Shown one piece after another: positions 7,889 through 19,900 of a DNA stretch of 64,000 nt. Origin of the DNA: an uncultured Cyclobacteriaceae bacterium (GTDB taxonomy: Bacteria > Bacteroidota > Bacteroidia > Cytophagales > Cyclobacteriaceae); contig CANLOE010000022.1 in the NCBI GenBank assembly GCA_947492745.1, forward strand, positions 1-64,000, read 5' to 3'. A program made the translations under genes and the position numbers. Position 1 is the first letter of the stretch. Each line of letters opens with the position of its first letter. Under the pieces are notes generated by a model, which worked only from the letters and a program-made list of their open reading frames with translations, made no database searches and was not told the DNA's origin.

Positions 7889-10800
7889 TCAATTTACAAT
7901 GACTTTCGGTCCAGTCATTTTCGTATTCAGTACCGAGCATATTTTCTGTCCGTTCGGATGGAAGTTCATGGTAAAGTGATTGCCGGAAACAAGAACAAAC
8001 TCGCCCTTTTTCAAGTGGTTCTTCCAAAACTCCAGTTGGGAAGGAGGCGTTTCATCGTTAAAAAAATAAATACTTTCATGCTTCACTTCCGCTACTTGAT
8101 AACCTTCCAAATATTGGTTATTGGTATGAAGCTCTTTTTCTACCAGTAACCACTTCTTTTTTTCATGATGAGGCATGCCATTGAGCAGCGTCTCCAATAG
8201 AGCTTCTTTTTCTCCTTCGGGGAGCTTTTCCAAGTCATCCAAATCCATTTTCTCCGCTGATTCTTGCCGCAGCCCATCTCTCGAAGCCAAAAACCTTATT
8301 TTCTCATCTCTTAATGTACTTGGGGACATGCGATTCTCCGGGCCGGGTACAGGAGAGTCGATCATGAAAAAAAGGCCTATCTCTTCTCCTTGATTCAAAA
8401 GCTGATGGACGATCTCATAAGCCAATACACCTCCAAAAGAGGCCCCTCCTACAAAATAAGGTCCATTTTCCTGAATCTTTTTGATCATTGAAATATACTC
8501 CTTCGCTTGGGATATCAGATTATCGTACGGTTTATTCCCACTATCCGACCACCCTCCCTGTATGCCATATACACTACGATTCTCAGCCAATTCTTCCACC
8601 AGATATTCGTACATCGCGAGCCCCCCTTCGATTGTATGTATTACGATAAGGGGTGAACTGTCCGCAGGACCCTCTTTGAGTTTTCGTATAGGAGCAGGAA
8701 GAGCGGCCTCACCTACAGGGGGCAGGACATCTTCTACCAGATGGTCAGTAAGCTTTCTGGGCGTATCAGCTTCGTAAAGTATACCTGATGATAGTTGTAC
8801 CCCAAATACTTCATTGATGCTATGAATAAAATTGACCGATAAAACAGAGTCACCCCCCAATTCAAAAAAACCACTGTCCGCATTTATGGTCTCTACCTCT
8901 AGAAACTCTTTCAGGAGTAGCTCTACTTTAGTCAATATTTGCTGTTCCGACCGGAACGTTTCCGTTGGTAGAATAGGGCTTTCTTCGTTTGTGGGTAGAG
9001 AGCTGGCATTCCTGTCACTTTTTGTGCTGCCTGAAATCCAATACCGCTTTTTCTCGAAAGCATAAGTCGGCAATGGAATCCTCGATAGGTTCTTCCCTGA
9101 GGAAAGTAGCTCCCAAGGGATGGCTACCCCAAGTTTCCAGAGCGCTCCGACCATCGTCAAGACGGATTTTTCCGTACCTGCCAAAAGTACCTCTTGCGCT
9201 CCATTTTCGGGTATGATTTTCAGCAGTAGCCCTTGTATTTCCTGAAAATCATCACGCTCTATGGCCTCTATATGTTCAAAGAACACCGTCTCCATCTCTG
9301 TAGCTATTTTTTGGGTATCCCATCGGCTACTGTCCCATCCAATACCGGAGTCCACGGCTTCTCCATATAGACCGTGTTCCAGCTGACGAATCAGATCTTC
9401 GCGCCCTTGACAAAGGAATACGGCCCTACAAGGATGCATACTTCTCCCTACTTGCAGCGTAAAAGCTATATTACCCATCTCTTGATCGGGATATTGATGT
9501 AAATGGGCAATGAAGCTTTCGATGTAGCGTTTCAGGGAATTTTCTGTTTTGGCCGATAGTACTATGAGGTAGTTTTCGCGATTCTGTATTTTGGGAATAT
9601 TTACGAGAGCTTTTTGCAGTATTACATGCGCATTGGTCCCTCCTACTCCAAGCGAGCTGATACCTGCCCGAGGAGGAGCATTACGCTGAGGCCAGTCGGT
9701 CAGTTCGGTAGTTATGTAAAAAGGGCTACTTTCGATGTCCAGTAGAGGGTTGGGCGATTGAAAGTTGATCAGCGGAGGGATTTTATCATGCTTGAGTGCC
9801 AGTATCAACTTTATAATACCGGCCATGCCCGCAGCGGCATCCAAGTGTCCGATATTTGCTTTTACAGACCCCAAAGAGCAAAAACCCCTCTTATCCGTAT
9901 CTTCCTCAAAAATCTTTCTGAGGGCCTCGAACTCTATCGGGTCACCGATTTTCGTCCCTGTACCATGAGCTTCGATATAATCGATATCTCCTGCTTCCAG
10001 TTCCGCTTCTTCCAAAGCCTCTCTGATGACGTTATATTGTCCTTCGACCGATGGTGCCGTAAAGCTCAATTTGTCACTTCCATCATTGTTCACTGCCGAT
10101 CCCTTGATGACAGCATGGATGGTATCCCGGTCTTCCACAGCCTCTTCGGCCATTTTGAGTATTAAAACTCCGCCACCGTTCCCGGAGATGGTGCCTGTAG
10201 CATTTTCATCGAAAGGCCGGCAGACCCCATCCTTGGAAAGGATCATCCCCTCATCGTACAGATATCCTTGTTTCTCCAGGGTCAACAAGCTGGCCGCCCC
10301 CGTCAGCGCCATATCACAATCGCCCACCTGTAGACTCTTACAGGCCATGTGCAAGGCTACCAAGGAGGTCGAACAAGCGGTCTGTATCGTCAAAGAGGGA
10401 CCTTTCAGATTCAGTTTATATGAAATTCGGGTAGAAAGCGAACTGGGGCTGCTCAGCAGCATGGTATTGTAGGTCCCTATCTTCTCAACCGCCGAGTTGC
10501 TCGGGGTCAGTAAGTTTTGTAATAAGTAGCTATTGGTCGCACAACCTACATATACCCCCACCTGCCCAGGGAAAGATACGGGGTCATAGCCCGCATGTTC
10601 CATCGCCTCCCAGCTCTTTTCCATTAACAATCGTTGTTGAGGGTCTAAAACAGATGCCTCCAGTGCGCTCATTGTAAAAAAATCGGCATCAAACAAATCG
10701 ATATTGTCCAGATATCCTTGTGATCTTACATAGTCCGGGTTATCCACTGTACTTGCGTCTACTCCGGCATACATAAGCTCCTCTTTCGTAAAGTGAGCTA

Positions 10801-10918
10801 TACCACTCCTTCCGGACCTCAGACTCTCCCAGTATTCTTCCAGGCTATTGCCCTTTGGGAAACTACAGGCCATCCCTATGATGGCTATGTCATTGGATTC
10901 TATATTGAAGTCATTCAT
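7889..10918 (-). CDS. PKS module: KS, AT-less linker, ACP, thioesterase
   Basis: The 1009-residue product extends an acyl or peptidyl chain by one unit and releases it. A ketosynthase spans residues 10-435 with the active Cys182 (TACSTSL), His318 (EAHGTGT) and His358 (NIGHLD). The KS-to-AT linker follows (VLSAKT, about 450), but only about 100 residues separate it from the post-AT motif RIPLPTYAFEKKRYW (613-627). The roughly 300-residue acyltransferase domain is therefore absent. An acyl carrier domain has Ser691 in LGGDSVLS. A type I thioesterase occupies 755-1000 with Ser827 in GGASFGG and His981 in GNHFTM. There are no KR, DH or ER domains. The malonyl unit must be loaded in trans. Its ATG overlaps the NRPS stop by 4 bases, so it acts after the NRPS and ends the assembly line. 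Confidence 0.93.
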   Translation of the reverse strand: MNDFNIESNDIAIIGMACSFPKGNSLEEYWESLRSGRSGIAHFTKEELMYAGVDASTVDNPDYVRSQGYLDNIDLFDADFFTMSALEASVLDPQQRLLMEKSWEAMEHAGYDPVSFPGQVGVYVGCATNSYLLQNLLTPSNSAVEKIGTYNTMLLSSPSSLSTRISYKLNLKGPSLTIQTACSTSLVALHMACKSLQVGDCDMALTGAASLLTLEKQGYLYDEGMILSKDGVCRPFDENATGTISGNGGGVLILKMAEEAVEDRDTIHAVIKGSAVNNDGSDKLSFTAPSVEGQYNVIREALEEAELEAGDIDYIEAHGTGTKIGDPIEFEALRKIFEEDTDKRGFCSLGSVKANIGHLDAAAGMAGIIKLILALKHDKIPPLINFQSPNPLLDIESSPFYITTELTDWPQRNAPPRAGISSLGVGGTNAHVILQKALVNIPKIQNRENYLIVLSAKTENSLKRYIESFIAHLHQYPDQEMGNIAFTLQVGRSMHPCRAVFLCQGREDLIRQLEHGLYGEAVDSGIGWDSSRWDTQKIATEMETVFFEHIEAIERDDFQEIQGLLLKIIPENGAQEVLLAGTEKSVLTMVGALWKLGVAIPWELLSSGKNLSRIPLPTYAFEKKRYWISGSTKSDRNASSLPTNEESPILPTETFRSEQQILTKVELLLKEFLEVETINADSGFFELGGDSVLSVNFIHSINEVFGVQLSSGILYEADTPRKLTDHLVEDVLPPVGEAALPAPIRKLKEGPADSSPLIVIHTIEGGLAMYEYLVEELAENRSVYGIQGGWSDSGNKPYDNLISQAKEYISMIKKIQENGPYFVGGASFGGVLAYEIVHQLLNQGEEIGLFFMIDSPVPGPENRMSPSTLRDEKIRFLASRDGLRQESAEKMDLDDLEKLPEGEKEALLETLLNGMPHHEKKKWLLVEKELHTNNQYLEGYQVAEVKHESIYFFNDETPPSQLEFWKNHLKKGEFVLVSGNHFTMNFHPNGQKICSVLNTKMTGPKVIVN

Positions 10919-13900
10919 CTCTTTACTTTCTTTTTCTTTTTGTTACGTCTATTTTTCAATAATACCTGCTTGACATTCACTACCTTTTTCTCTCCACCCT
11001 GATTGTTTTCGCCCAATATCATGCCCTCTATAAAAACTGCCAATGAGTCTATTTTCACATGTTGTACCAAGTCAACTATTCTGATTTCAAACGAAAACTG
11101 TTCCTTGATCTTTGCCGACACTTTGGTCAAGGCCAGTGAATTTCCCCCTAGATCAAAGAAATTATCCTTCACCCCTACCTGTTCAATACCGAGTACTTGC
11201 TGCCAGACCTTTACCAATTTCTTCTCTGTTTCGTTACGCGCTTCCACATACCTCTCAGCAGATAGCTTGGATTCATCTACGATAGGCAAGGCCTTGGTAT
11301 CCAACTTACCGTTGATGGTCAAGGGAAAGGAATCCAACTCCATAAATACGCTGGGGACCATATAGTCGGGCAAGAGGGTGACCAAAGACTGTCGCAGACT
11401 ATCCGTATCTATCGTAGCTCCTATTTCAGGAACATAATACCCTACCAAGTATTTCACTACGCCCAATGCTGTCTTCCTATCTTTTGCCAGCACACAGCTC
11501 TGAGCGATGCCTTTTAGACCGGACAGCGCAGCATCTACCTCGCCCAACTCGATACGATAGCCCCGGACTTTCACCTGACCGTCGTTTCGTCCCAAGTATA
11601 CCAGATTCCCATCCGATAACCAGCGGACCAGGTCTCCCGTTCTGTATAAACGGGTGTATCCACGGGCTACATCCTGCTCCGACGCAAAGGGATTAGCTAC
11701 AAAACGCTCTGCGGTGAGTTCTTCCCTGTTCAGGTAACCTCGGGCAACACAGGCACCACCGATGTACAGTTCACCGACCACCCCAATCGGAACAGGCTGT
11801 TGGCCCGCATCCAGCACATAGTATTTCACATTGGATATAGGACTGCCTATACACATTTTTTCCTCGGGAGTACCTATGATTTTCTGAGATGAAGTCACCG
11901 CGCATTCCGTAGGTCCATATTCATTGAATACCAACCCATGATATCGATCCAGTAAGTGAGCATCAAATTTTTCCCCTCCGGATATGATTCTTTTCAAATA
12001 GGTAGGTTCAAAATCAAGGTTGTTCAGATAAGAAGGTGTCGCATCCAGATGGGTAATCCGATGGTCCAACAAAAATCTCGTAAAACTGCTCGTATCGCTT
12101 ATCGTTTCGGCTTTACAGATAAACAAAGTACTCCCTGATGCCAAAGCCAGACCTATTTGTTCCAAGGAAGCATCAAAGACATAATTGGAAAAAAGGACAA
12201 TACGCTCTTCGTGCAAGTCAAAGACATCCAGTTGATGTGCTATCAAGTTTGCCAAGCTACCCTGTTCTACCATTACCCCCTTAGGCCTTCCCGTTGTCCC
12301 TGAGGTGTAGATGACATAGCATAGGTCGCTTGCGGCAACGGGCAGACCAATAGGAGCCGCCTCTCCAGTGGTATAGAAGGGGCGGTCCATATCAATCGAC
12401 ATTTTCGAAGTTTCACTCCAGTGGGCCAGTATCCCCGTCGCTATGGTCTCTTGTGTCAATACCAGCTCCGCCTTGGTATCTTCCATGATATAATCTATCC
12501 GCTCCTTTGGATATCCAGGGTCGATGGGCACATAAGCGCCACGGGCCTTTAGCACACCCAGTATACCTACTATCATTTCCAGACTACGGTCCAAGCACAA
12601 CGCTATCAGTGTACCGGGCAGCAGCTCCTGCCCCGTTTTTCCTTTATAACGTGCGCGAAGTTCGCCCGCCAGTCGATTGCTCTGTGCGTTCAGCTCCCTG
12701 TAGGTCATCTTTTTCTCGGCGAACACCAGTGCTGTGGCCTCGGGTGATATCTGCGCCCGTTCTTCGAACAATGAGACAATCGTGTCATCGGTCTTTAGTG
12801 TATCCGTCGCATTGATCTCATGGATCAGATGACGGTACTCCGCTTCGTCCAGTAGAGGGTGTGACAGGTAGGGAGCCTCGACATCGCCCAGCAGTCCTTC
12901 GAGCAGTGTCAGGTAATGGTGTCCCATCCGTTCTATGGTCTCTGGGCGGAACAGGCTCGGCGAATAGCTCAGATGAACAGAAATCGAGGGATGACTGTCG
13001 TCCATGAAGATGGACAGGTCGAACTTCTCTACTTCCCAGAAGCTCTCCAGTGTGACGGGTACAGCATAGCCTGACAGTGGCCCCAGTTCCTCCTCGCCAA
13101 AGTGTTCCATACCGAACATTACCTGAAACAGCGGATGCTTGGAAGGGTCGCGTTCTACCGAAAGGTGGTCCAGTAAATGCCCAAAAGGCAGATCTCTATA
13201 GGGCTGTGATGACAACTGGTCGGCATGTACTTCCCGTACCAGATGAGCGAAATCATGCCTATCATCCAATTGAACACGGTTCACCAGTGTGTTTACGAAG
13301 AATCCAATCAGGTCGCCCGTTTGATGATGTCCACGGTTCGCATAGGGGCTGCCCGTCAAAATGTCCCTTTGACCACTGTACTTGCCCAGCAATACCGATA
13401 CACTCGATAGCAGTACGCTATACAGTGTTGTCCCTTGTTCACGGCTCAGTCCGCGCAGTCTTTCGCTCAGTGGTCGAGGGATAGAAAAGTGGTACACCTC
13501 CCCGGTATAGCCCAGTTCAGAAGGACGGGCATGGTCCAAGGGCAAGGAAAGCGCTTCATGACCGGATAGGCGATCTCGCCAGTAGCCTACTTTCTCCGAT
13601 AGCAGGTCTCCCGTGAGGTGATGGCGCTCCCATCGAGCATAGTCACTATACTGCACTGCCAGCGGAGGCAGCGTATACCCCGGGCCTTCGCTCAATATCC
13701 CTTTGTAGGAGGCAGCCAGCTCCCTTCCCAGCACCTCCATGGACCAACCATCGCAGGCAATGTGATGGAACAGGAGCAATAGATAGCGATGGACTACATC
13801 TCCACCCGGTCCTTCCACTTCATAGAAACAGACACGAAGCGGATATTCCGATTCCAAGTTGAAGGGAATACCCATCCACTGTCTCATATCCTTCTCATAA

Positions 13901-16900
13901 TGGGAGACCGTACTCTTACGGTGCAGGATATCCACGGGTGCCGAGCGCAGCACCTGTTGCCACTCTCCCGTTTCCGAGCGCTCCATCACGCTACGCAGCA
14001 CTTCATGGCGGTCTACCAAAGCGTGGAGTGAGCATTCGAGAGTATGGATATCCGTGGCGGGCAGCAGCTCCAGTAACAATGGTATATGGTAAGCATGCGT
14101 TCCGCCTGAATATTGTTCTATGAACCATAGGCGCTGCTGCGCGTGGGACAGTACACGTTCTGTAGAGGGAACATGCGATATCTCTTCCACTGTACTTTCT
14201 GAGCCCAAGGATAGGTTTGAGGCCTGCTCACGGACCGTTGGCCAACGGAATATATCAGATACTTCCAAAGAAAGGCCTTCTTCCGCACTTACCTTATGGG
14301 CCAGCTGCATTGCCAGTAGGGAGGTACCGCCGATACGGAAGAAATGGTCCGTTGCCCCCACTTGCTCTAGCTTCAATACAGCACACCAGACAGAGCAGAG
14401 TGCCTTCTCCAGTGCCCCTTTTGGTGGTGTATAGGACTCCTTCGAATCGAAGTCAGGTTCGGGAAGTCCTCGCCGATCCAGTTTACCATTCGGTGTAAGG
14501 GGAAAGGAATCCAGCCCGACCAGTACATCGGGTACCATATAATCGGGCAAACGCGAAGAAAGGGAGAGCCTAAGGGCTTCGGGATTCGGTACCGACCCAC
14601 TTTTTGCGAGGTAGTAGCCCACGAGGTAATCCGTGGTTCTCGCCCCCTTACTATGTTTTCTTAGGAGTACACAGCTCTGGGCTATACCGTCCAAGGTATC
14701 CATAACGGACTCCACCTCACCCAGCTCGATGCGATGACCGCGTAACTTCACCTGTCCGTCGTTACGTCCGATGTACTCCAGCTCACCATTGGGCAGCCAA
14801 CGTACCAGATCGCCCGTACGGTACAGCCGTGTATATCCCAGCGACCGGTCCCGCTCCGTAGCAAAAGGGTTCGGCAGGAAGCGCTCGGCCGTCAGTTCCT
14901 TACGGTTCAGATAACCGCGGGCAACACCCGCTCCGCCGATGTACAGCTCACCCATCACCCCCACAGGAAGAGGAGCACCACCGATATCCAGGACATAACA
15001 TCGCGTATTTGGAAAAGCGGCACCTATACTGGAAACCATTGAGGGCCTTACCACACAACCTGTGATCTCCCCCAGTTCAGTAGGTCCATAATAATTGTAT
15101 ACTTTTATATTCGATGGTATGGACGAGAAGACTTCCTTGGTCAAGGCCTCCCCGCTGAAGTAAATTTTCTGTAGCCCTGAGCTGGCAAGCAATGAGGACA
15201 GAAAATCATATTGTGAAGTAACCAAGTGTACAGCGGTAACCTTACCGCTCTTTAACAGCGTTTCTATTTCGGACAGGTCAAATACCTTTTTGGTTACCTG
15301 AAGGGTCGCACCAGCAATGAGATGAGTGAAAATATCTGAAAAAGAGACATCAAAGATATAATTCGTTTTGAAAAGATAGCAATCGGATGACGTAATCGTC
15401 GAAAGCCCGATCATATGTAAAATGCGATTACATAGCCCCTTATGCTCTAACATTACCCCTTTGGGCAACCCGGTCGTACCGGAAGTATAAATGACACACC
15501 CCAAGTCAACACCTTTTATGGGTATGTTGAGATCCGCCGATTCTCCTGTAGTATAGAACGGTCGGTCCCTATCAATCAACATCTTTGAAGTTTCACGAAC
15601 ATGGGACAGCACCCCATTGGATAGGGTCTCTTGGGTCAATACCAATTCAGCTTTGGTATCCTCCAAAATGTAATCTATCCTTTCTTTCGGATAGTCCGGA
15701 TCGATGGGCACATAAGCACCACCGGCCTTGAGTACGCCCAATATACTCACAATCATCTCCCGACTCCGGTCCAAGCACAGTGCCACCAGCGTATCGGCCT
15801 TCATTTCATGCCCCATTTTCACCTTGCAACGTACCCGAAGTTCCCGCGCCAGTCGGTTGCTCTGCACATTCAGTTCCTTGTAGGTCATTTCTCCCCCAGC
15901 AAACACCAGTGCGATAGCCTCCGGAGAAGTCAACACGCGCTCTTCGAACAGTGAGACGACAGTATCGGAGCTTGTGGGTACGTCCGTAGCGTTAAGGTCA
16001 TGGGCCAAATGGCGGTAGCCTGCCTCATCCACTAGTGGATGGGACAGGTAAGGAGCCTCCACATCGCACAGCAGTCCTTCCAACAGTGTCAGGTAGTGAT
16101 GCCCCATGCGCTCTATCGTCTCCCTGCGGAACAAGTTAGGCGAATAACTCAGGCGAACACCTATCGAAGGCTCGTTATCGTCCATGAAGATGGACAGGTC
16201 AAACTTCTCCACTTCCCATAAGTCCCCTAATGCTACAGGGAGGGCGTAGTCCGATAACGGTCCCAGTCCCTTCTCACCGAAGTGTTCCATCCCGAACATC
16301 ACCTGAAACAGTGGATGACGAGAAGGATCGCGCTCTACTGAAAGGTGGTCCAGTAGGTGCTCAAAGGGCAAATCCCGATAAGACTGGGATGACAACTGGT
16401 CCGCATGCACCTCTCGTACCAAATGAGAGAAACCACGGTCTCCTTCCAAACGGACACGGTTGACCAGCGTATTTACAAAAAAGCCGATCAGGCCACTCGT
16501 TTGGTAATGTCCACGGTTTGCATAGGGACTACCCGTAAGGATGTCACGTTGACCACTGTACTTGCCCAGTAGTACCGATACGCTTGACAGCAGTATGCTG
16601 TACAGCGTTACCCCTTGTTCGTGGCTCAGCCTGCGCAGTCCATCACTCAGGGACCGAGGGATGGAAAAGTGATGTGCCTCTCCCACATAGCTCGGCGCTG
16701 CGGGACGGATACTGTCCAAAGGCAGGGACAGCGTTTCATGGCCGGACAAACAGTTACGCCAATACTCCACCTTCTCCGATAATAGGTCGCCCCTAAGATA
16801 ATTACGCTCCCATCGGGCATAGTCGCAATACTGTACGGGCAGCGACGGTAGTTCGTCTAGGGAACCCTCCCCCAATCCCCCTTCGTAATACGCTGCCAGT

Positions 16901-19900
16901 TCTCTTACCAGCACTTCCAGGGACCAGCCATCACAGGCAATGTGATGGAACAAAAGTAGTACATAACGCTGGATCACATCGCCTTCTGCTGCTTCCACAT
17001 CATAGAAACAGACACGGAGCGGGTACTCTGATTCCAAATCGAAAGGAACACTCATCAACTGCCTGAGGTCTTCTCTATAGGAGGAGGAACTGCCCCTCCT
17101 GTGTAAAATGTCCAAGGGGGCCGATCTCAGGACCTGCCGCCACTCCCCTGTATCCGAGCATTCCATCACGCTGCGCAGCACCTCATGCCGGTCGACCAAT
17201 GAGCGGAGCGCACGTTCAAGGAGGTGGACCTCTGTATCGGGCAGCAGCTCCAGCAAGAGTGGGATGTGATAGGCATGTGTACCGCCAGAGTACTGTTCGA
17301 TGAACCAGAGGCGCTGCTGTGCATGGGAGAGCACGCGGTACACTGAAGGAGAACGGGGTATCTCCTCCGCTGCTCCTGCCGTCTCCAGAGATAGGCGCGC
17401 CTGTTCACGGACCGTCGGGTAGCGGAAGATGTCCGATACTTCCAGAGAAAGGCCGCCTTCGGCGCTTACCCGATGAGCCAACTGCATCGCCAATAGAGAG
17501 GTGCCGCCAATGCGAAAGAAATGGTCCGTTACCCCTACGCGCTCCAGTCCCAAGGTAACACTCCAAGCAGCGCATAGTGCCTCTTCCACCGCCCCATTAG
17601 GCGCAGAATAGGACTCATCGATAGCAAAATCCGGTGCCGGAAGGCTGCGCTGGTCCAGTTTGCCATTCGTCGTCAGGGGAAAAGCATTTAATTCGACCAG
17701 TACATCAGGGACCATATAGTCGGGCAAACGGGAGAAAAGGACGTCCCGAAGACCCTCTGGGTCCGCTATCGACCTATTTTCCGCCACATAATAGCCCACT
17801 AGGTGATGAGTGGCCCCTGCCTCTGTTTCGCGCTCCCTCATCAGGACACAGCTCTGGGCGATACCATCCAGAGCATCCAGGGCCGACTCTACCTCGCTCA
17901 GCTCGATACGGTAACCGCGCAACTTCACCTGTCCGTCATTGCGACCGATATACTCCAGCTCGCCATTAGGTAGCCAGCGTACCAAATCTCCCGTGCGGTA
18001 CAGTCGTGCATGGCACCGAGTGATGTCCCGCTCTGTAGCAAAGGGGTTCGGCAAAAAACGCTCCGCCGTCAGTTCCTCGCGGTTCAGATAGCCACGGGCA
18101 ATGCCCGCTCCGCCGATGTACAGCTCTCCTATTACCCCCACAGGCACCGGTTGTCGGTCAGCATCCAATACATATACTTTTGTATTCGCATTGGGTGCTC
18201 CGATATTGGTATGAAGATCTCCCTGCTCATAAACATGCATGGTACTACATACCGTACCTTCCGTAGGCCCATAGGCATTGACAAGTCGCCTTCCCTGCCC
18301 CCAAGATTGCACTAATGTCAAAGGGCTTGTCTCTCCTGCCACTACCAATGTAGGCAGGGTATCTTTAAAGTCTTCCGGTGAAAGTGTCTTTAGTACCGCT
18401 GGCGGTAATGTGGCCAGAGCAATATCAGAATTTTGTATGTAATCCGTCAGCAATTGAATGTCCCGGCGTATTCGATGGCTAAGGACATGGACGATTGCTC
18501 CTGAAGTCAAGCCATGAAAAATCTCCCAAACCGAAGCATCGAATGATAGAGAAGCATACTGGGCAAGGGCCTGTCCTATGGACAAAGGAAAACAGGTCGA
18601 TTGAACGTCCACTAAGTGTGATAGGCTATCATGTTGCACCATCACTCCTTTTGGTCTTCCGGTAGTCCCAGAAGTGTAGATCACATAACATAAATCTTCC
18701 CCCACAACCGATACATCCGGATTTCCGGAAGGCTGTTCTCGGTAAAACGATTGGGTTCTATCTATGGGCAGTAGGGTCTCTGCACAAAGGTGGGACAACT
18801 TGTCTTTTGATAGGCTCACATGTGTCAATACCATGGCCGCTCCCGTATCTTCAAGTATGTAATCGATCCTATCCAATGGATGCTGTGGGTCTATGGGTAC
18901 GTAGGCACCTCCAGCCTTCAGTATGCCCATGATACCGATCAGTGCTTCCAAGCTACGGTCCACACACAATGCCACCAAGGTATTGGCTGTCAGCACACTG
19001 CCTTCCAGAAGTGCATAACGCGACCTGAGTTCCCTTGCCAGACAGTTGCTCTCGGCATTGAGCTCGGCATATGTCATCTCTTCACCCTCAAAGACCACTG
19101 CTACGGCATCAGGTGATACCAGCACTTGGGATTCGAACAATGAGACGACCGTTTGCTCCCTTCCATAAGGTCGATCGGTCGCGTTCCAATCGTGGACTAC
19201 CTGTTGGTAAGTTTCCGGTGATAACAGACTTATCTGATTCAAGGGAAGCTCTTTACTGTCCATCACTTGAAAAAGAATACGCTGAAAATCAGTGGTGAAC
19301 TCTCGGGCAAACCCTTCTTCGAGCAGCACCTTGCGGTACTCTAATCTGAACTTAGTATGATTCGTGGAGTACTCATCATATGACAGACTCATTTCATAAA
19401 TCGAACGGGTACTATAGGGGATATCAACAGGCTTTGATTCCACGCCTGATAGTGACAATGGAAATTGATTCAGGTTCGTCTGGTTCAGGCCGACATTAAA
19501 AAAGCGGTTGCCCTCAAGCCCATTGTACAGACGCTGGTCCTGCACTATCTCCGTAAAAGAGTAGTGCAGGTGAGGTTTGGTCTGCTTTCTCTGATGCCGC
19601 AGTGAAGTCAATAGTTCCTGAAAGGTGCCGAGAACTCCGAAATCAAACTTGAGGAGTGCATTGTTGACAAAGCATCCCGCTACTTTTTCATAGCCTTTTG
19701 GACGCATATTTATAGGATAAGAAATCAAGAGGCAAGGCATATTACTATACTTGGACAGCAATACTCCAAATACCCCTGACAATACCATAAACACTGTTGT
19801 CCGATGGGTACGGGCATAGGTCTTCAGCTGTTGGGTCCGATCTGCATCCAATTCGAAGTAGATCGCGGCTCCTTCTTTTTGATCCGGTACCTGCTGCTTT

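Noticed and set aside
7889-10918. A hidden short AT domain in the PKS linker
   Set aside because: Residues 500-610 lack a GHSxG-type nucleophile motif; the segment is too short for the fold.
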